A stretch of DNA of 54,732 nucleotides from positions 1 to 54,732 of the forward strand of contig JAPLQF010000024.1 of NCBI GenBank assembly GCA_026399875.1, in the 5' to 3' direction. Source of the DNA: Burkholderiales bacterium. GTDB lineage: Bacteria > Pseudomonadota > Gammaproteobacteria > Burkholderiales > Burkholderiaceae_E. Below, in pieces: positions 46,166 to 53,471 of the stretch (position 1 is its first letter; each line of letters starts with the position of its first letter). Both the position numbers and the translations under genes were made by a program. Under the pieces are notes generated by a model. It was given only the letters and a program-made list of their open reading frames with translations, ran no database searches and had not been told where the DNA came from.

Positions 46166-47713
46166 ATGAAAACAGTCGAATCAGCAGTGATCGGCGTTGT
46201 CGGCGCCGGCGCAATGGGACGGGGTATCGCGCAACTTTTTGCGCAGGCGGGGCACCGGGTCCTTCTTCACGATGCCGCGCCTGGCGCGGCGATCGCGGCA
46301 CAGGCCTCGGTGGCCGAGGCGATCGGCAAGCTGGCCGACAAAGGCAAGATCACCCGCGAGGCCTTCGACGACACGCTGGCACGCCTGCAGCCGGTCGCAG
46401 CGCTTTCCGAGCTTGCCCCGGCCGATGTCGTGATCGAAGCCATCGTCGAAGACCTCGCGGTCAAGAAGCGCCTCTTTGCCGAACTCGAAGGCCTTGTTGC
46501 GCCCGACGCAGTGCTGGTGTCCAACACCTCCTCGTTGTCGGTTACCGCGATTGCATCAGCCTGCCGCCATCCCGAGCGGGTCGCCGGTTATCACTTCTTC
46601 AATCCTGTGCCGCTGATGAAGGTGGTCGAGGTCATCCGTGGTGCCCGCACCGCGGCCGCCACCGTCGAGACCCTGCTTGCGATCACGCGACGCACCGGAC
46701 ACGCGCCGGTCATCGCGCAGGACGCCCCGGGATTCTTGATCAACCATGCCGGCCGCGGTTACGGCACCGAGGCGCTGAAACTGGTTGGCGAAGGCGTCAC
46801 CGACCCCTTTACCGTCGATCGCATCATGCGCGAACAGGTCAATTTCGGCGGTGCGGGCTTCAAGCTTGGGCCCTTCGAGTTGCTCGACCTGACCGGTCTC
46901 GATGTCTCGCATCCGGTCATGGAGTCGATCTACCGGCAGTTCTACGACGAGCCGCGGTTTCGCCCCTCGGCGCTGGCCGCCCAGCGAGTAGCGGGCGGCC
47001 TGCTCGGTCGCAAGACCGGCGAAGGCTTTTATCGCCACGAGGGCGGCCAGCAAGTCGCGGTGCCGGAAGCCGATCCCCCCGCGCTGGCCGGTCCGCCGCC
47101 TTTCGCGCGAGTCTGGGTGGCGCCCGGCCCACAGCGATCGGCCCTTTGCGAGCTGGTGGCTGCGCTCGGTGCACCACTCGACAATCACGATACGCCTGGT
47201 GCCGACAGTCTGGTGCTGATCGCGCCGCTTGGCATTGACGCCACCGCCGCGGTCAGCGAAGCGCATCTGCCGGCTGAGCGCAGCATTGCCATCGACACGC
47301 TCTTTCCTTTCGGCGCAAAAGCCTGCCGGCGCCGTGTCCTGATGTCGACCCCGGCCACCGACCCATTACTGGCGATGGCCGCTCAGCGACTCTTCATGGC
47401 CGACGGCGCCCGGGTCAGCCTGGTGCGCGACAGCACCGGCTTTGTTGCACAGCGCATCGTGGCGATGATGGTGGCGGTGTCCTGCGAGATCGCGCAGCAA
47501 CGCATCGCCGATCCTGCCGACATCGACCTCGCAGTGCGCCTTGGGCTCGGTTATCCGATGGGCCCGCTGTCGATGGGCGATGCGCTGGGCGCAGCCACCG
47601 TCGCGCAAGTGCTGACCGGCATCCATTCGGTCACCGCCGACCCCCGTTACCGCCCGAGCCTGTGGCTGCGTCGCCGCGCCCAACTGGGCCTTTCCCTGTT
47701 GCACAGCGACTGA
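46166..47713 (+). CDS. 3-hydroxyacyl-CoA dehydrogenase (PaaH/PaaC-like)
   Basis: NAD-dependent oxidation of 3-hydroxyacyl-CoA, as in phenylacetate or dicarboxyl-CoA catabolism. The 515 residues start at ATG 46166 with the Rossmann motif VVGAGAMGRGIAQLFAQAGH. The catalytic His and partner residues sit in GYHFFNPVPLMKVVEV, and the first 3HCDH C-terminal domain in DAPGFLINHAGRGYGTEAL. A second, related C-terminal domain (about 400-510) repeats the pattern with DSTGFVAQRIVAMM and GLGYPMGPLSMGD. No other paa genes are here. It is followed by an APH-fold kinase (60-bp gap) and a GST. AGAGG touches the ATG too closely; see the leaderless note in the findings. Confidence 0.9.
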   Translation: MKTVESAVIGVVGAGAMGRGIAQLFAQAGHRVLLHDAAPGAAIAAQASVAEAIGKLADKGKITREAFDDTLARLQPVAALSELAPADVVIEAIVEDLAVKKRLFAELEGLVAPDAVLVSNTSSLSVTAIASACRHPERVAGYHFFNPVPLMKVVEVIRGARTAAATVETLLAITRRTGHAPVIAQDAPGFLINHAGRGYGTEALKLVGEGVTDPFTVDRIMREQVNFGGAGFKLGPFELLDLTGLDVSHPVMESIYRQFYDEPRFRPSALAAQRVAGGLLGRKTGEGFYRHEGGQQVAVPEADPPALAGPPPFARVWVAPGPQRSALCELVAALGAPLDNHDTPGADSLVLIAPLGIDATAAVSEAHLPAERSIAIDTLFPFGAKACRRRVLMSTPATDPLLAMAAQRLFMADGARVSLVRDSTGFVAQRIVAMMVAVSCEIAQQRIADPADIDLAVRLGLGYPMGPLSMGDALGAATVAQVLTGIHSVTADPRYRPSLWLRRRAQLGLSLLHSD

Positions 47714-47773
47714 GCAGTCAGACGCGGCAGCGACCCTGCAAAAGCTCGGTCAAACAATCTGGATGGAGACACC

Positions 47774-48844
47774 ATGAGCAGCGAGAACCTCGACAGCAAC
47801 ATCGGGACCCAGGCGGTCTCTGAACGCCAGCGCTTCGATGTCGGCGCGCTCGAAGCCTGGATGCGAGACCATGTCGAAGGCTTTCGCGGGCCGGTCACCG
47901 CCGAACAGTTCAAGGGCGGGCAGTCAAACCCGACCTTCAAGCTCACCACGCCCGGCCACAGCTATGTCATGCGATCAAAGCCCGGACCGGCCGCAAAGCT
48001 GCTTCCCTCGGCGCACGCGGTCGAGCGCGAATTCCGGGTGCTCGCAGCACTCGCCGACACCGATGTTCCGGTGGCGCGGGTCTATGGTCTGTGCGAAGAC
48101 GAAGGCGTGATCGGACGCGCCTTCTACATCATGGATTGCGTCGATGGCCGCGTGCTCTGGGACCAGTCCCTGCCCGGCCTGTCGAATGCCGAGCGCGGCC
48201 AGATCTACGACGAGATGAACCGGATCATGGCGGCGCTGCACAACGTCGACATTGCCAAAGTCGGGCTGACCGACTTCGGCAAGCCGGGCAACTACTTTGC
48301 CCGCCAGATCGGGCGCTGGTCGAAGCAGTATCAGTTGTCGCAGACCGAAAAGATCGACGAGATGGACGAGCTTCTGGCCTGGCTTCCCTCTCACATCCCC
48401 GAAGGCGACGAGAACTCGATCGTGCATGGCGACTATCGGCTCGACAACATGATCTTCGATCGTAATCAGCCGAAGGTTCTGGCAGTGCTCGACTGGGAGC
48501 TGGCGACAATCGGTCATCCGCTGGCCGACTTTTCCTATCACTGCATGAGCTGGCGTATTCCGCCCGGTCAGTTCCGTGGCATTGCAGGCATTGACATTGC
48601 AGCCTTGGGCATTCCCTCCGAGGCCGAGTACATCCGACGCTATTGCGAGCGTACGAATCGCAGCGGCATCGGCCACTGGGATTTCTATCTCGCCTATAAC
48701 GCGTTCCGACTGGCCGCGATTTTGCAGGGCATCGTCAAGCGCGCACTCGACGGCACCGCCTCGAGCCCGCAGGCGCTCGACCAGGCCAAGCGCGTCAGGC
48801 CGCTTGCCCAGATTGCCTGGGCGGCTGCGCAAAAGGTGCGCTGA
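47774..48844 (+). CDS. APH-fold phosphotransferase, ACAD10/LvaA-like kinase
   Basis: A 356-residue aminoglycoside-phosphotransferase-fold protein. After LKLTTPGHSYVMRSKPG (nucleotide loop) it shows the Brenner catalytic motif IVHGDYRLDNMIFD and the metal motif VLDWELATIGHPLADFSYH. This subgroup includes the kinase domain of ACAD10/ACAD11 and bacterial LvaA, which phosphorylates 4-hydroxyacyl-CoA so that phosphate can be eliminated by an acyl-CoA dehydrogenase partner. The adjacent 3-hydroxyacyl-CoA dehydrogenase supports an acyl-CoA role; an aminoglycoside role is unlikely. A GGAG site precedes the ATG. The exact substrate is inference; the fold call is firm. Confidence 0.88.
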   Translation: MSSENLDSNIGTQAVSERQRFDVGALEAWMRDHVEGFRGPVTAEQFKGGQSNPTFKLTTPGHSYVMRSKPGPAAKLLPSAHAVEREFRVLAALADTDVPVARVYGLCEDEGVIGRAFYIMDCVDGRVLWDQSLPGLSNAERGQIYDEMNRIMAALHNVDIAKVGLTDFGKPGNYFARQIGRWSKQYQLSQTEKIDEMDELLAWLPSHIPEGDENSIVHGDYRLDNMIFDRNQPKVLAVLDWELATIGHPLADFSYHCMSWRIPPGQFRGIAGIDIAALGIPSEAEYIRRYCERTNRSGIGHWDFYLAYNAFRLAAILQGIVKRALDGTASSPQALDQAKRVRPLAQIAWAAAQKVR

Positions 48845-48912
48845 CACGAATCCGGCGAAGCAACGTCCCCCGGCAGACCGCGGTCTGCCCAACCTCCTGG
48901 AGTGCTGCAACG

Positions 48913-49605
48913 ATGATCGACGTCTATTCATGGGCCACACCGAACGGCCACAAGGTCCACATCATGCTAGAGGAGTGCGGCCTGCCCTATGCCGCGCACG
49001 CCGTCGACATCAGCGCCGGCGAGCAGTTCTCGCCCGACTTTCTGGCCATCAGCCCGAACAACCGCATTCCTGCCATCACCGATCCCGATGGTCCTGACGG
49101 CGAGCCGATCTCGCTCTTCGAGTCGGGCGCCATCCTGCTCTATCTTGCCGGCAAGACCGGGCGATTCCTGCCCCGCTCCACCCGAGGCAAGTATCAGGCT
49201 TTGCAGTGGCTGATGTTCCAGATGGCCAGTGTCGGTCCGATGCTCGGCCAGACGCATCACTTCCGGGCCTATGCGCCAGAGAAAGTCGAGTATGCGATCA
49301 ACCGTTTTTCCAATGAAGCCAGGCGGCTTTATGGCGTGATGGACAAGCAGCTGGCCACCAATGACTATATTGCCGGCAAGGAATACACCATCGCCGACAT
49401 GGCAGTCTGGCCATGGCTGCGGTCGCATGAAAGACAGGGCATCGACCTCGGCGAGTTCCCCAACGTCAAGGCGTGGTTCGAGGCGATCGGCAACCGTCCC
49501 GCTGTGCAGCGCGGCATCACCGTCCTGGCCGATCGGCGCAAACCCGAACTCGATCAGGCTGCCCGCGAGATCCTGTTCGGCAATACCCAGTACGCCAAAC
49601 GCTGA
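48913..49605 (+). CDS. Glutathione S-transferase family protein (YfcG/YghU-like)
   Basis: A 230-residue GST with the nu-class style N terminus MIDVYSWATPNGHKVHIMLE, where Thr/Asn follow Trp-Ala in the position used by YfcG-type disulfide reductases. The SPNNRIPAITDPDG segment holds the cis-Pro, and LFESGAILLYLAGKTGRFLP binds glutathione. The helical domain ends with NDYIAGKEYTIADMAVWPWL. A disulfide-bond reductase activity with glutathione is known for this class and is inferred here. A GGAG site lies 13 bases before the ATG, and the 68-bp gap from the kinase gene suggests co-transcription. Confidence 0.9.
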   Translation: MIDVYSWATPNGHKVHIMLEECGLPYAAHAVDISAGEQFSPDFLAISPNNRIPAITDPDGPDGEPISLFESGAILLYLAGKTGRFLPRSTRGKYQALQWLMFQMASVGPMLGQTHHFRAYAPEKVEYAINRFSNEARRLYGVMDKQLATNDYIAGKEYTIADMAVWPWLRSHERQGIDLGEFPNVKAWFEAIGNRPAVQRGITVLADRRKPELDQAAREILFGNTQYAKR

Positions 49606-49675
49606 GGATCCAGGTGTTGCATGCTGCGCTGCCCGAGGCCCGCGCGACGCAGGGCCCGGAAGGCGCGCCGCGCGA

Positions 49676-50170
49676 TTACTGCAAGGGCTGCTTGAGCGCT
49701 GCCGGCAAGGCAATCGACATGACGTCGATGCCTTCCTCGGCCAGATCCCTGGCTTCCTGCACGCTGGCCACACCTCGGATCGCGCGCTCGGGCGCCTCGT
49801 TGTAGTGAATACGCCGGGCTTCCTGGGCAAAACGATCGCCAACGTCTTCGGTACTCGCGATCAGCTTGCGAGCCATATCGATCAGCCTTGCCTGAAGCTC
49901 GCGCGGATCGAGCGCGGCCGCACTCTGCTCGCTGGCGCCAGGAGGCTGCGACACCAGACCGCGTTCAGCGCTGCTGCGATCGGCGACTGGCCGCTCGCTG
50001 GCGCCCGACAGATTCAGGCGCGGCGCCGATGGCATGCGTCGAATAGTGGTGCTGGCGCACATCGGACACTCGATGAGATGGCGAGCCAGTTGCGTGTCAT
50101 AGTCCTGCGCCGACCCAAACCAGCCTTCGAAGGCATGGTCGTGTTCGCAGGCGAGATTGAAGACTTTCAT
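49676..50170 (-). CDS. DUF1178 family protein, putative zinc-ribbon
   Basis: A 164-residue protein with the DUF1178 N terminus MKVFNLACEHDHAFEGWFGS, two Cys in LIECPMCAS and a Cys in NLACEH that could bind a metal, a low-complexity middle (about 55-95) and a conserved C-terminal helix ARKLIASTEDVGDRFAQEAR with IHYNEAPERAIRGVAS. No function is established for the family. I choose the ATG at 50170; a TTG nine codons upstream is poor. The divergent mnmH gene starts only 11 bp away, so each promoter must lie in the other gene. Confidence 0.88.
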   Translation of the reverse strand: MKVFNLACEHDHAFEGWFGSAQDYDTQLARHLIECPMCASTTIRRMPSAPRLNLSGASERPVADRSSAERGLVSQPPGASEQSAAALDPRELQARLIDMARKLIASTEDVGDRFAQEARRIHYNEAPERAIRGVASVQEARDLAEEGIDVMSIALPAALKQPLQ

Positions 50171-50181
50171 GGACGCCAGAA

Positions 50182-51258
50182 ATGAAGGACCCGGCAATTG
50201 CGCCGATTGAAGAGGTAGTGGCTCGACTGGACGAATTCAATGCCGTCATCGATGCCCGCAGCCCCTCAGAATACGCCGAAGATCGCCTTCCTGGCGCGAT
50301 CAATGCGCCGGTGCTCGATGATGCACAGCGAGCCCTGGTCGGTACCACCCACGCCCAGATCGGTGCTTTCGAAGCCCGCAGGCTCGGCGCGGCCATCGCT
50401 GCCCGCAATATCGGCGACCAGATCGATCGCCTGTTTGCCGAGCGCGATCGCGACTTTCGGCCTTTGGTCTATTGCTGGCGAGGCGGTCAGCGCTCAGGGT
50501 CACTGGCCACGGTCATGGCTCGCATCGGTTGGCGAACAACGGTGATCGAGGGCGGATACCGCGCCTTCAGGCGCCATGTGATCGCCGAGCTCGAAACCTT
50601 GCCCAAGCCCTTGCGACTGATCGTGGTGGGTGGCCGAACCGGCAGCGCCAAGAGCCGTCTTCTTGAGCAGATCGGGTTGAAAGGCGGTCAGGTGCTCGAT
50701 CTCGAAAAGCTTGCCAGCCATCGAGGATCGCTGCTCGGCGGCCTGCCCACCGAAACGCAGCCCGGTCAGAAGCGATTCGAAACCATGCTCTGGGAAAGGC
50801 TGCGCGGCTTTTCTACCGGGCAACCGGTCTTCGTCGAATCCGAAAGCCGCAAGATCGGTCAATGCCAGATCCCCGGCGCACTGATCGAGGCAATCAGGGC
50901 ATCGCAGGTGGCCATCGTCGAGGCACCGATTGAGGTGCGCAGCCATTTTCTGCTCGACGAGTACCAGCACTTCCTGAAAGACGTGCCGCGGCTCTTCACC
51001 CTTCTGGACTATATGACGCCTCTGCACGGTGCACGACGCATCGGAGAATGGAAGACGCTGGTCGACACCGACCATTGGCCGGAGCTGGTCGAACGACTGC
51101 TGCTCGAGCATTACGACCCGAGCTACGATCGATCGATGAAACGCAATTTCGATCAGCTCGCAGCAGCGCCTGTTGTCAGGCTTGCTGCCACGACGCCAGC
51201 CGCGCTGGATCAGGCAGCCGATGAGTTGATCAGGCTGGGAGAGTCAAAGCCAGGCTGA
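50182..51258 (+). CDS. mnmH: tRNA 2-selenouridine synthase (SelU/MnmH)
   Basis: Replaces sulfur of 2-thiouridine at the tRNA wobble base with selenium, using selenophosphate and a geranyl intermediate. The 358 residues have an N-terminal rhodanese domain (FNAVIDARSPSEYAEDRLPG, catalytic Cys near residue 98 in VYCWRGGQRSGSL) and a C-terminal P-loop domain (VVGGRTGSAKSRLLEQIG, about 149-166). The FVESESRKIGQCQIP motif is also typical. selD, needed for selenophosphate, is not in the window. There is no good ribosome site before the ATG; an upstream stop limits the frame. It converges on ppiD with 4 bp between stops. Confidence 0.94.
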   Translation: MKDPAIAPIEEVVARLDEFNAVIDARSPSEYAEDRLPGAINAPVLDDAQRALVGTTHAQIGAFEARRLGAAIAARNIGDQIDRLFAERDRDFRPLVYCWRGGQRSGSLATVMARIGWRTTVIEGGYRAFRRHVIAELETLPKPLRLIVVGGRTGSAKSRLLEQIGLKGGQVLDLEKLASHRGSLLGGLPTETQPGQKRFETMLWERLRGFSTGQPVFVESESRKIGQCQIPGALIEAIRASQVAIVEAPIEVRSHFLLDEYQHFLKDVPRLFTLLDYMTPLHGARRIGEWKTLVDTDHWPELVERLLLEHYDPSYDRSMKRNFDQLAAAPVVRLAATTPAALDQAADELIRLGESKPG

Positions 51259-51266
51259 GGCCTCAG
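51255..51266. repeat. Palindrome spanning the mnmH and ppiD stop codons
   Basis: CTGAGGCCTCAG is a perfect 12-bp palindrome that contains the TGA stop of mnmH (51256-51258) and, on the other strand, the TGA stop of ppiD (51263-51265). The intergenic distance is 4 bp. The palindrome has no loop, so it is more likely a constraint of the abutting stops than a terminator. Confidence 0.6.
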
Positions 51267-53170
51267 GGCTGACGGGCGTCACCGCTCTTGTTGACCGGAT
51301 CTGCAGCGCGCTCCACTTTCGAACGCGCCTTGATCGCATCGATATAGCTGACGGTGTCCTGCTGCCCCACGACGCGCAGCAATTGCTGCCCGATCGACGC
51401 CTGGCGAAGGGCGAGCATCGCCTGTTCGGCAGGGATGATGCGAGTCAGCCAGACCAGCGCATGGCCGTCTGCACCCAGATCGACCGTCCCGTAGGTCGGC
51501 AGCGGCTGAGCCGGCAATCGATAGACCGCCTCAATCGCCCCGGCGGGCAAGCCCTCAGCCGTCGCGCGAGTCACCGCGCGAGGCGCAGAAAAACCAGCGT
51601 CATCGGACTTACCTGCCTTGAGTGCGGCGAGCCGCGCCTCGGCAGCCGCCTTGGCAAGCGCGCCGGCTTCCTGGGCGATGACCTTCTGGCGCACCTCATC
51701 GCGAACTGTATCGAGCGCCCTGATCTGGGCCGGCTTGTACTCGACGACGCGCGCCGACGCCATCAGCCCCGGGGCAATCTCGATGGCCTCTGTATTGCGC
51801 TTGTTGCGCACCACATCCTCATTGAAGATCGCCGACAGCAGCCGGGCATTGGCAAGCGGCGAACCCGGTGCGGCGCCAGGCGACGGCTGGCGGGTCACAC
51901 CGTCGGCCGAGCGGATCTGCAGCTTGTACTTGTCGGCAGCGGGTTTGAGCGAGTCGGACTGCTCGTAGACCGTGTTGGTGAAGGAATCGGCCGACTCGGC
52001 AAACTTCTGTCCGGCCTGCTGGAGCCGAACTTCCTTATCGATCTCGGCACGCACCGACTCAAAGGACTTCTCGGTTGCCGGGCGCACCGCGGTCAGCTGG
52101 ATGATGTGCTGTCCGAACTCGGTTTCAATCGGACCGACAATATCGCCGTCCTTGATTGAAAACACCGCATCGGCAAAGGGCTTGACCATCATGCCACGTG
52201 CAAAAAAACCGAGGTCACCGCCCTGTGAGGCCGATCCCGGATCGTCGGATCTGGACTTGGCGAGCGCAGCAAACTGGCCGGGATCGGCCTTGACCCTGGC
52301 AAGCAGCTCTTTGGCTTTTTCAAGCGCTTCAGGGCTGGCCTTGACCAGAATATGCCGGGCGCGCCTCTCCTCGGGAACACCGAACCGCGATTTGTTCTGT
52401 TCGTAGTAAGTCTTGAGGTCTTCTTCGCCCACCACGACCTGATCGGCCAGGCTTTCACGACTGAGCACCAGATACTCGATGCGCGCAGATTCGGGCGTCT
52501 CGAACTCCTTCTGATGACCATCGTAGTAGGCCTTGATCTGCGCCTCGCCCGGGTTCACGCGCGATGCGTAGTCAGCGGCCGGAAAGCGAAGAAATCGAAT
52601 CTCGCGGCCTTCTGCCTGCAGTGCGACGACGGCGTCGCGAACCGACCTGGGAAGGATGGCCGACCCATCGACCGAATCGGGCAGCGCCTGCATTGCAAGC
52701 TCGCTGCGGATACGCGACTCGAAGACCGCAGGCGTCAGGTTCTGCGCACTCAGCAAGGCCTTGTACCGCGGCTCATCGAAGCTGCCATCCGGCTTGCGCA
52801 GTCCGGGAACACTGAGGATGTACTGCCGGACCTGCTCATCGGTGACGACAATCTTGCGCTGGGCTGCATCGGCGGCGATCGCTTTTTGCGCGATCAGCCC
52901 GTCAAGCACTTCCTTGCGGGCTTCGGGTGTGTCGAAGAGCTTGGCATCAAGCGTGTCGCCCATCATCTGACGCATCTGATCGATGCGCTGTCGCATCGCC
53001 TGGTCAAACTCGGACTGCGTAATCGGCACACCGCCGACCGAGGCAAGACCGGTATCGCGAGACGAGGTGCCCTGGTAACCGGAAATCCCGAAAAACACGA
53101 ATGCCGGAAGGATGAGGATCAGCAGCACGAGCTGCAGCAGGCGCTGATGTTTTCGAACGGCGTCAAACAT
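51263..53170 (-). CDS. ppiD: Periplasmic peptidyl-prolyl isomerase/chaperone PpiD
   Basis: Inner-membrane-anchored chaperone at the Sec translocon exit. The 635 residues have a single N-terminal membrane anchor (LLQLVLLILILPAFVFFGIS), a SurA-like N-terminal helical domain (about 30-200), the parvulin PPIase domain (about 265-365) with RARHILVKASPEA and GGDLGFFARGMMVKPF, and a C-terminal domain. Its ATG lies only 29 bases beyond the U-tract of the tRNA-Asp terminator. The tRNA-Asp/ppiD order is common in betaproteobacteria, but the usual hup gene is not found upstream in the window. No clear promoter was seen between the tRNA and ppiD. Confidence 0.95.
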   Translation of the reverse strand: MFDAVRKHQRLLQLVLLILILPAFVFFGISGYQGTSSRDTGLASVGGVPITQSEFDQAMRQRIDQMRQMMGDTLDAKLFDTPEARKEVLDGLIAQKAIAADAAQRKIVVTDEQVRQYILSVPGLRKPDGSFDEPRYKALLSAQNLTPAVFESRIRSELAMQALPDSVDGSAILPRSVRDAVVALQAEGREIRFLRFPAADYASRVNPGEAQIKAYYDGHQKEFETPESARIEYLVLSRESLADQVVVGEEDLKTYYEQNKSRFGVPEERRARHILVKASPEALEKAKELLARVKADPGQFAALAKSRSDDPGSASQGGDLGFFARGMMVKPFADAVFSIKDGDIVGPIETEFGQHIIQLTAVRPATEKSFESVRAEIDKEVRLQQAGQKFAESADSFTNTVYEQSDSLKPAADKYKLQIRSADGVTRQPSPGAAPGSPLANARLLSAIFNEDVVRNKRNTEAIEIAPGLMASARVVEYKPAQIRALDTVRDEVRQKVIAQEAGALAKAAAEARLAALKAGKSDDAGFSAPRAVTRATAEGLPAGAIEAVYRLPAQPLPTYGTVDLGADGHALVWLTRIIPAEQAMLALRQASIGQQLLRVVGQQDTVSYIDAIKARSKVERAADPVNKSGDARQP

Positions 53171-53199
53171 GGGCTGGGCTCTTTTCGGAAGCGACTAGC

Positions 53200-53228
53200 A
53201 AAAAGGGGCGAACTCTCGTTCGCCCCTT
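53200..53228 (-). terminator. Strong Rho-independent terminator after tRNA-Asp
   Basis: On the minus strand AAGGGGCGAA (53228-53219) pairs with TTCGCCCCTT (53212-53203), a 10-bp stem with a 6-base loop, followed by U residues to 53200. It sits 16 bases after the tRNA CCA end and immediately upstream of ppiD. Confidence 0.88.
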
Positions 53229-53244
53229 GCTTGCGTCATCAGTC

Positions 53245-53321
53245 TGGCGGAGTGGACGGGGCTCGAACCCGCGACCCCCGGCGTGACAGGCCGGTATTCT
53301 AACCAACTGAACTACCACTCC
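53245..53321 (-). tRNA. tRNA-Asp (anticodon GTC)
   Basis: A 77-base tRNA with encoded CCA. On the minus strand the acceptor GGAGTGG pairs with CCACTCC, the D-arm holds GTTCAGTTGGTTAGAAT, the anticodon stem CCGGC/GCCGG presents CTGTCAC with anticodon GTC (53287-53285), and the T-arm is GCGGG TTCGAGC CCCGT. The discriminator base is G, as expected for Asp. The sequence is close to the common bacterial tRNA-Asp. Confidence 0.98.
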
Positions 53322-53357
53322 TGAATATCTCACTGCACCGCTCAGGCCAAGCGGCTC

Positions 53358-53386
53358 ACTAGACCTAGCCTGAACCTTGGCGACAA
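53358..53386 (-). promoter_or_regulatory. Candidate promoter for tRNA-Asp
   Basis: On the minus strand TTGTCG (53386-53381) and TCTAGT (53363-53358) are separated by 17 bases, a fair sigma-70 match that would start transcription about 30 bases before the tRNA. A GC-rich discriminator follows, as in stable-RNA promoters. This is pattern matching only. Confidence 0.35.
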
Positions 53387-53471
53387 GCCTTCGATATTAC
53401 CACAATCGAATCCGCGAGGAAATCGAGTGCTGATCATCCGCATGCAAGGCCGAACGGTGTCGTGAACACCC

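Noticed and set aside
52352..53302. Plus-strand open frame ending inside the tRNA-Asp region
   Set aside because: The end GGVDGARTRDPRRDRPVF is the familiar false translation of an antisense tRNA; the rest is opposite ppiD.
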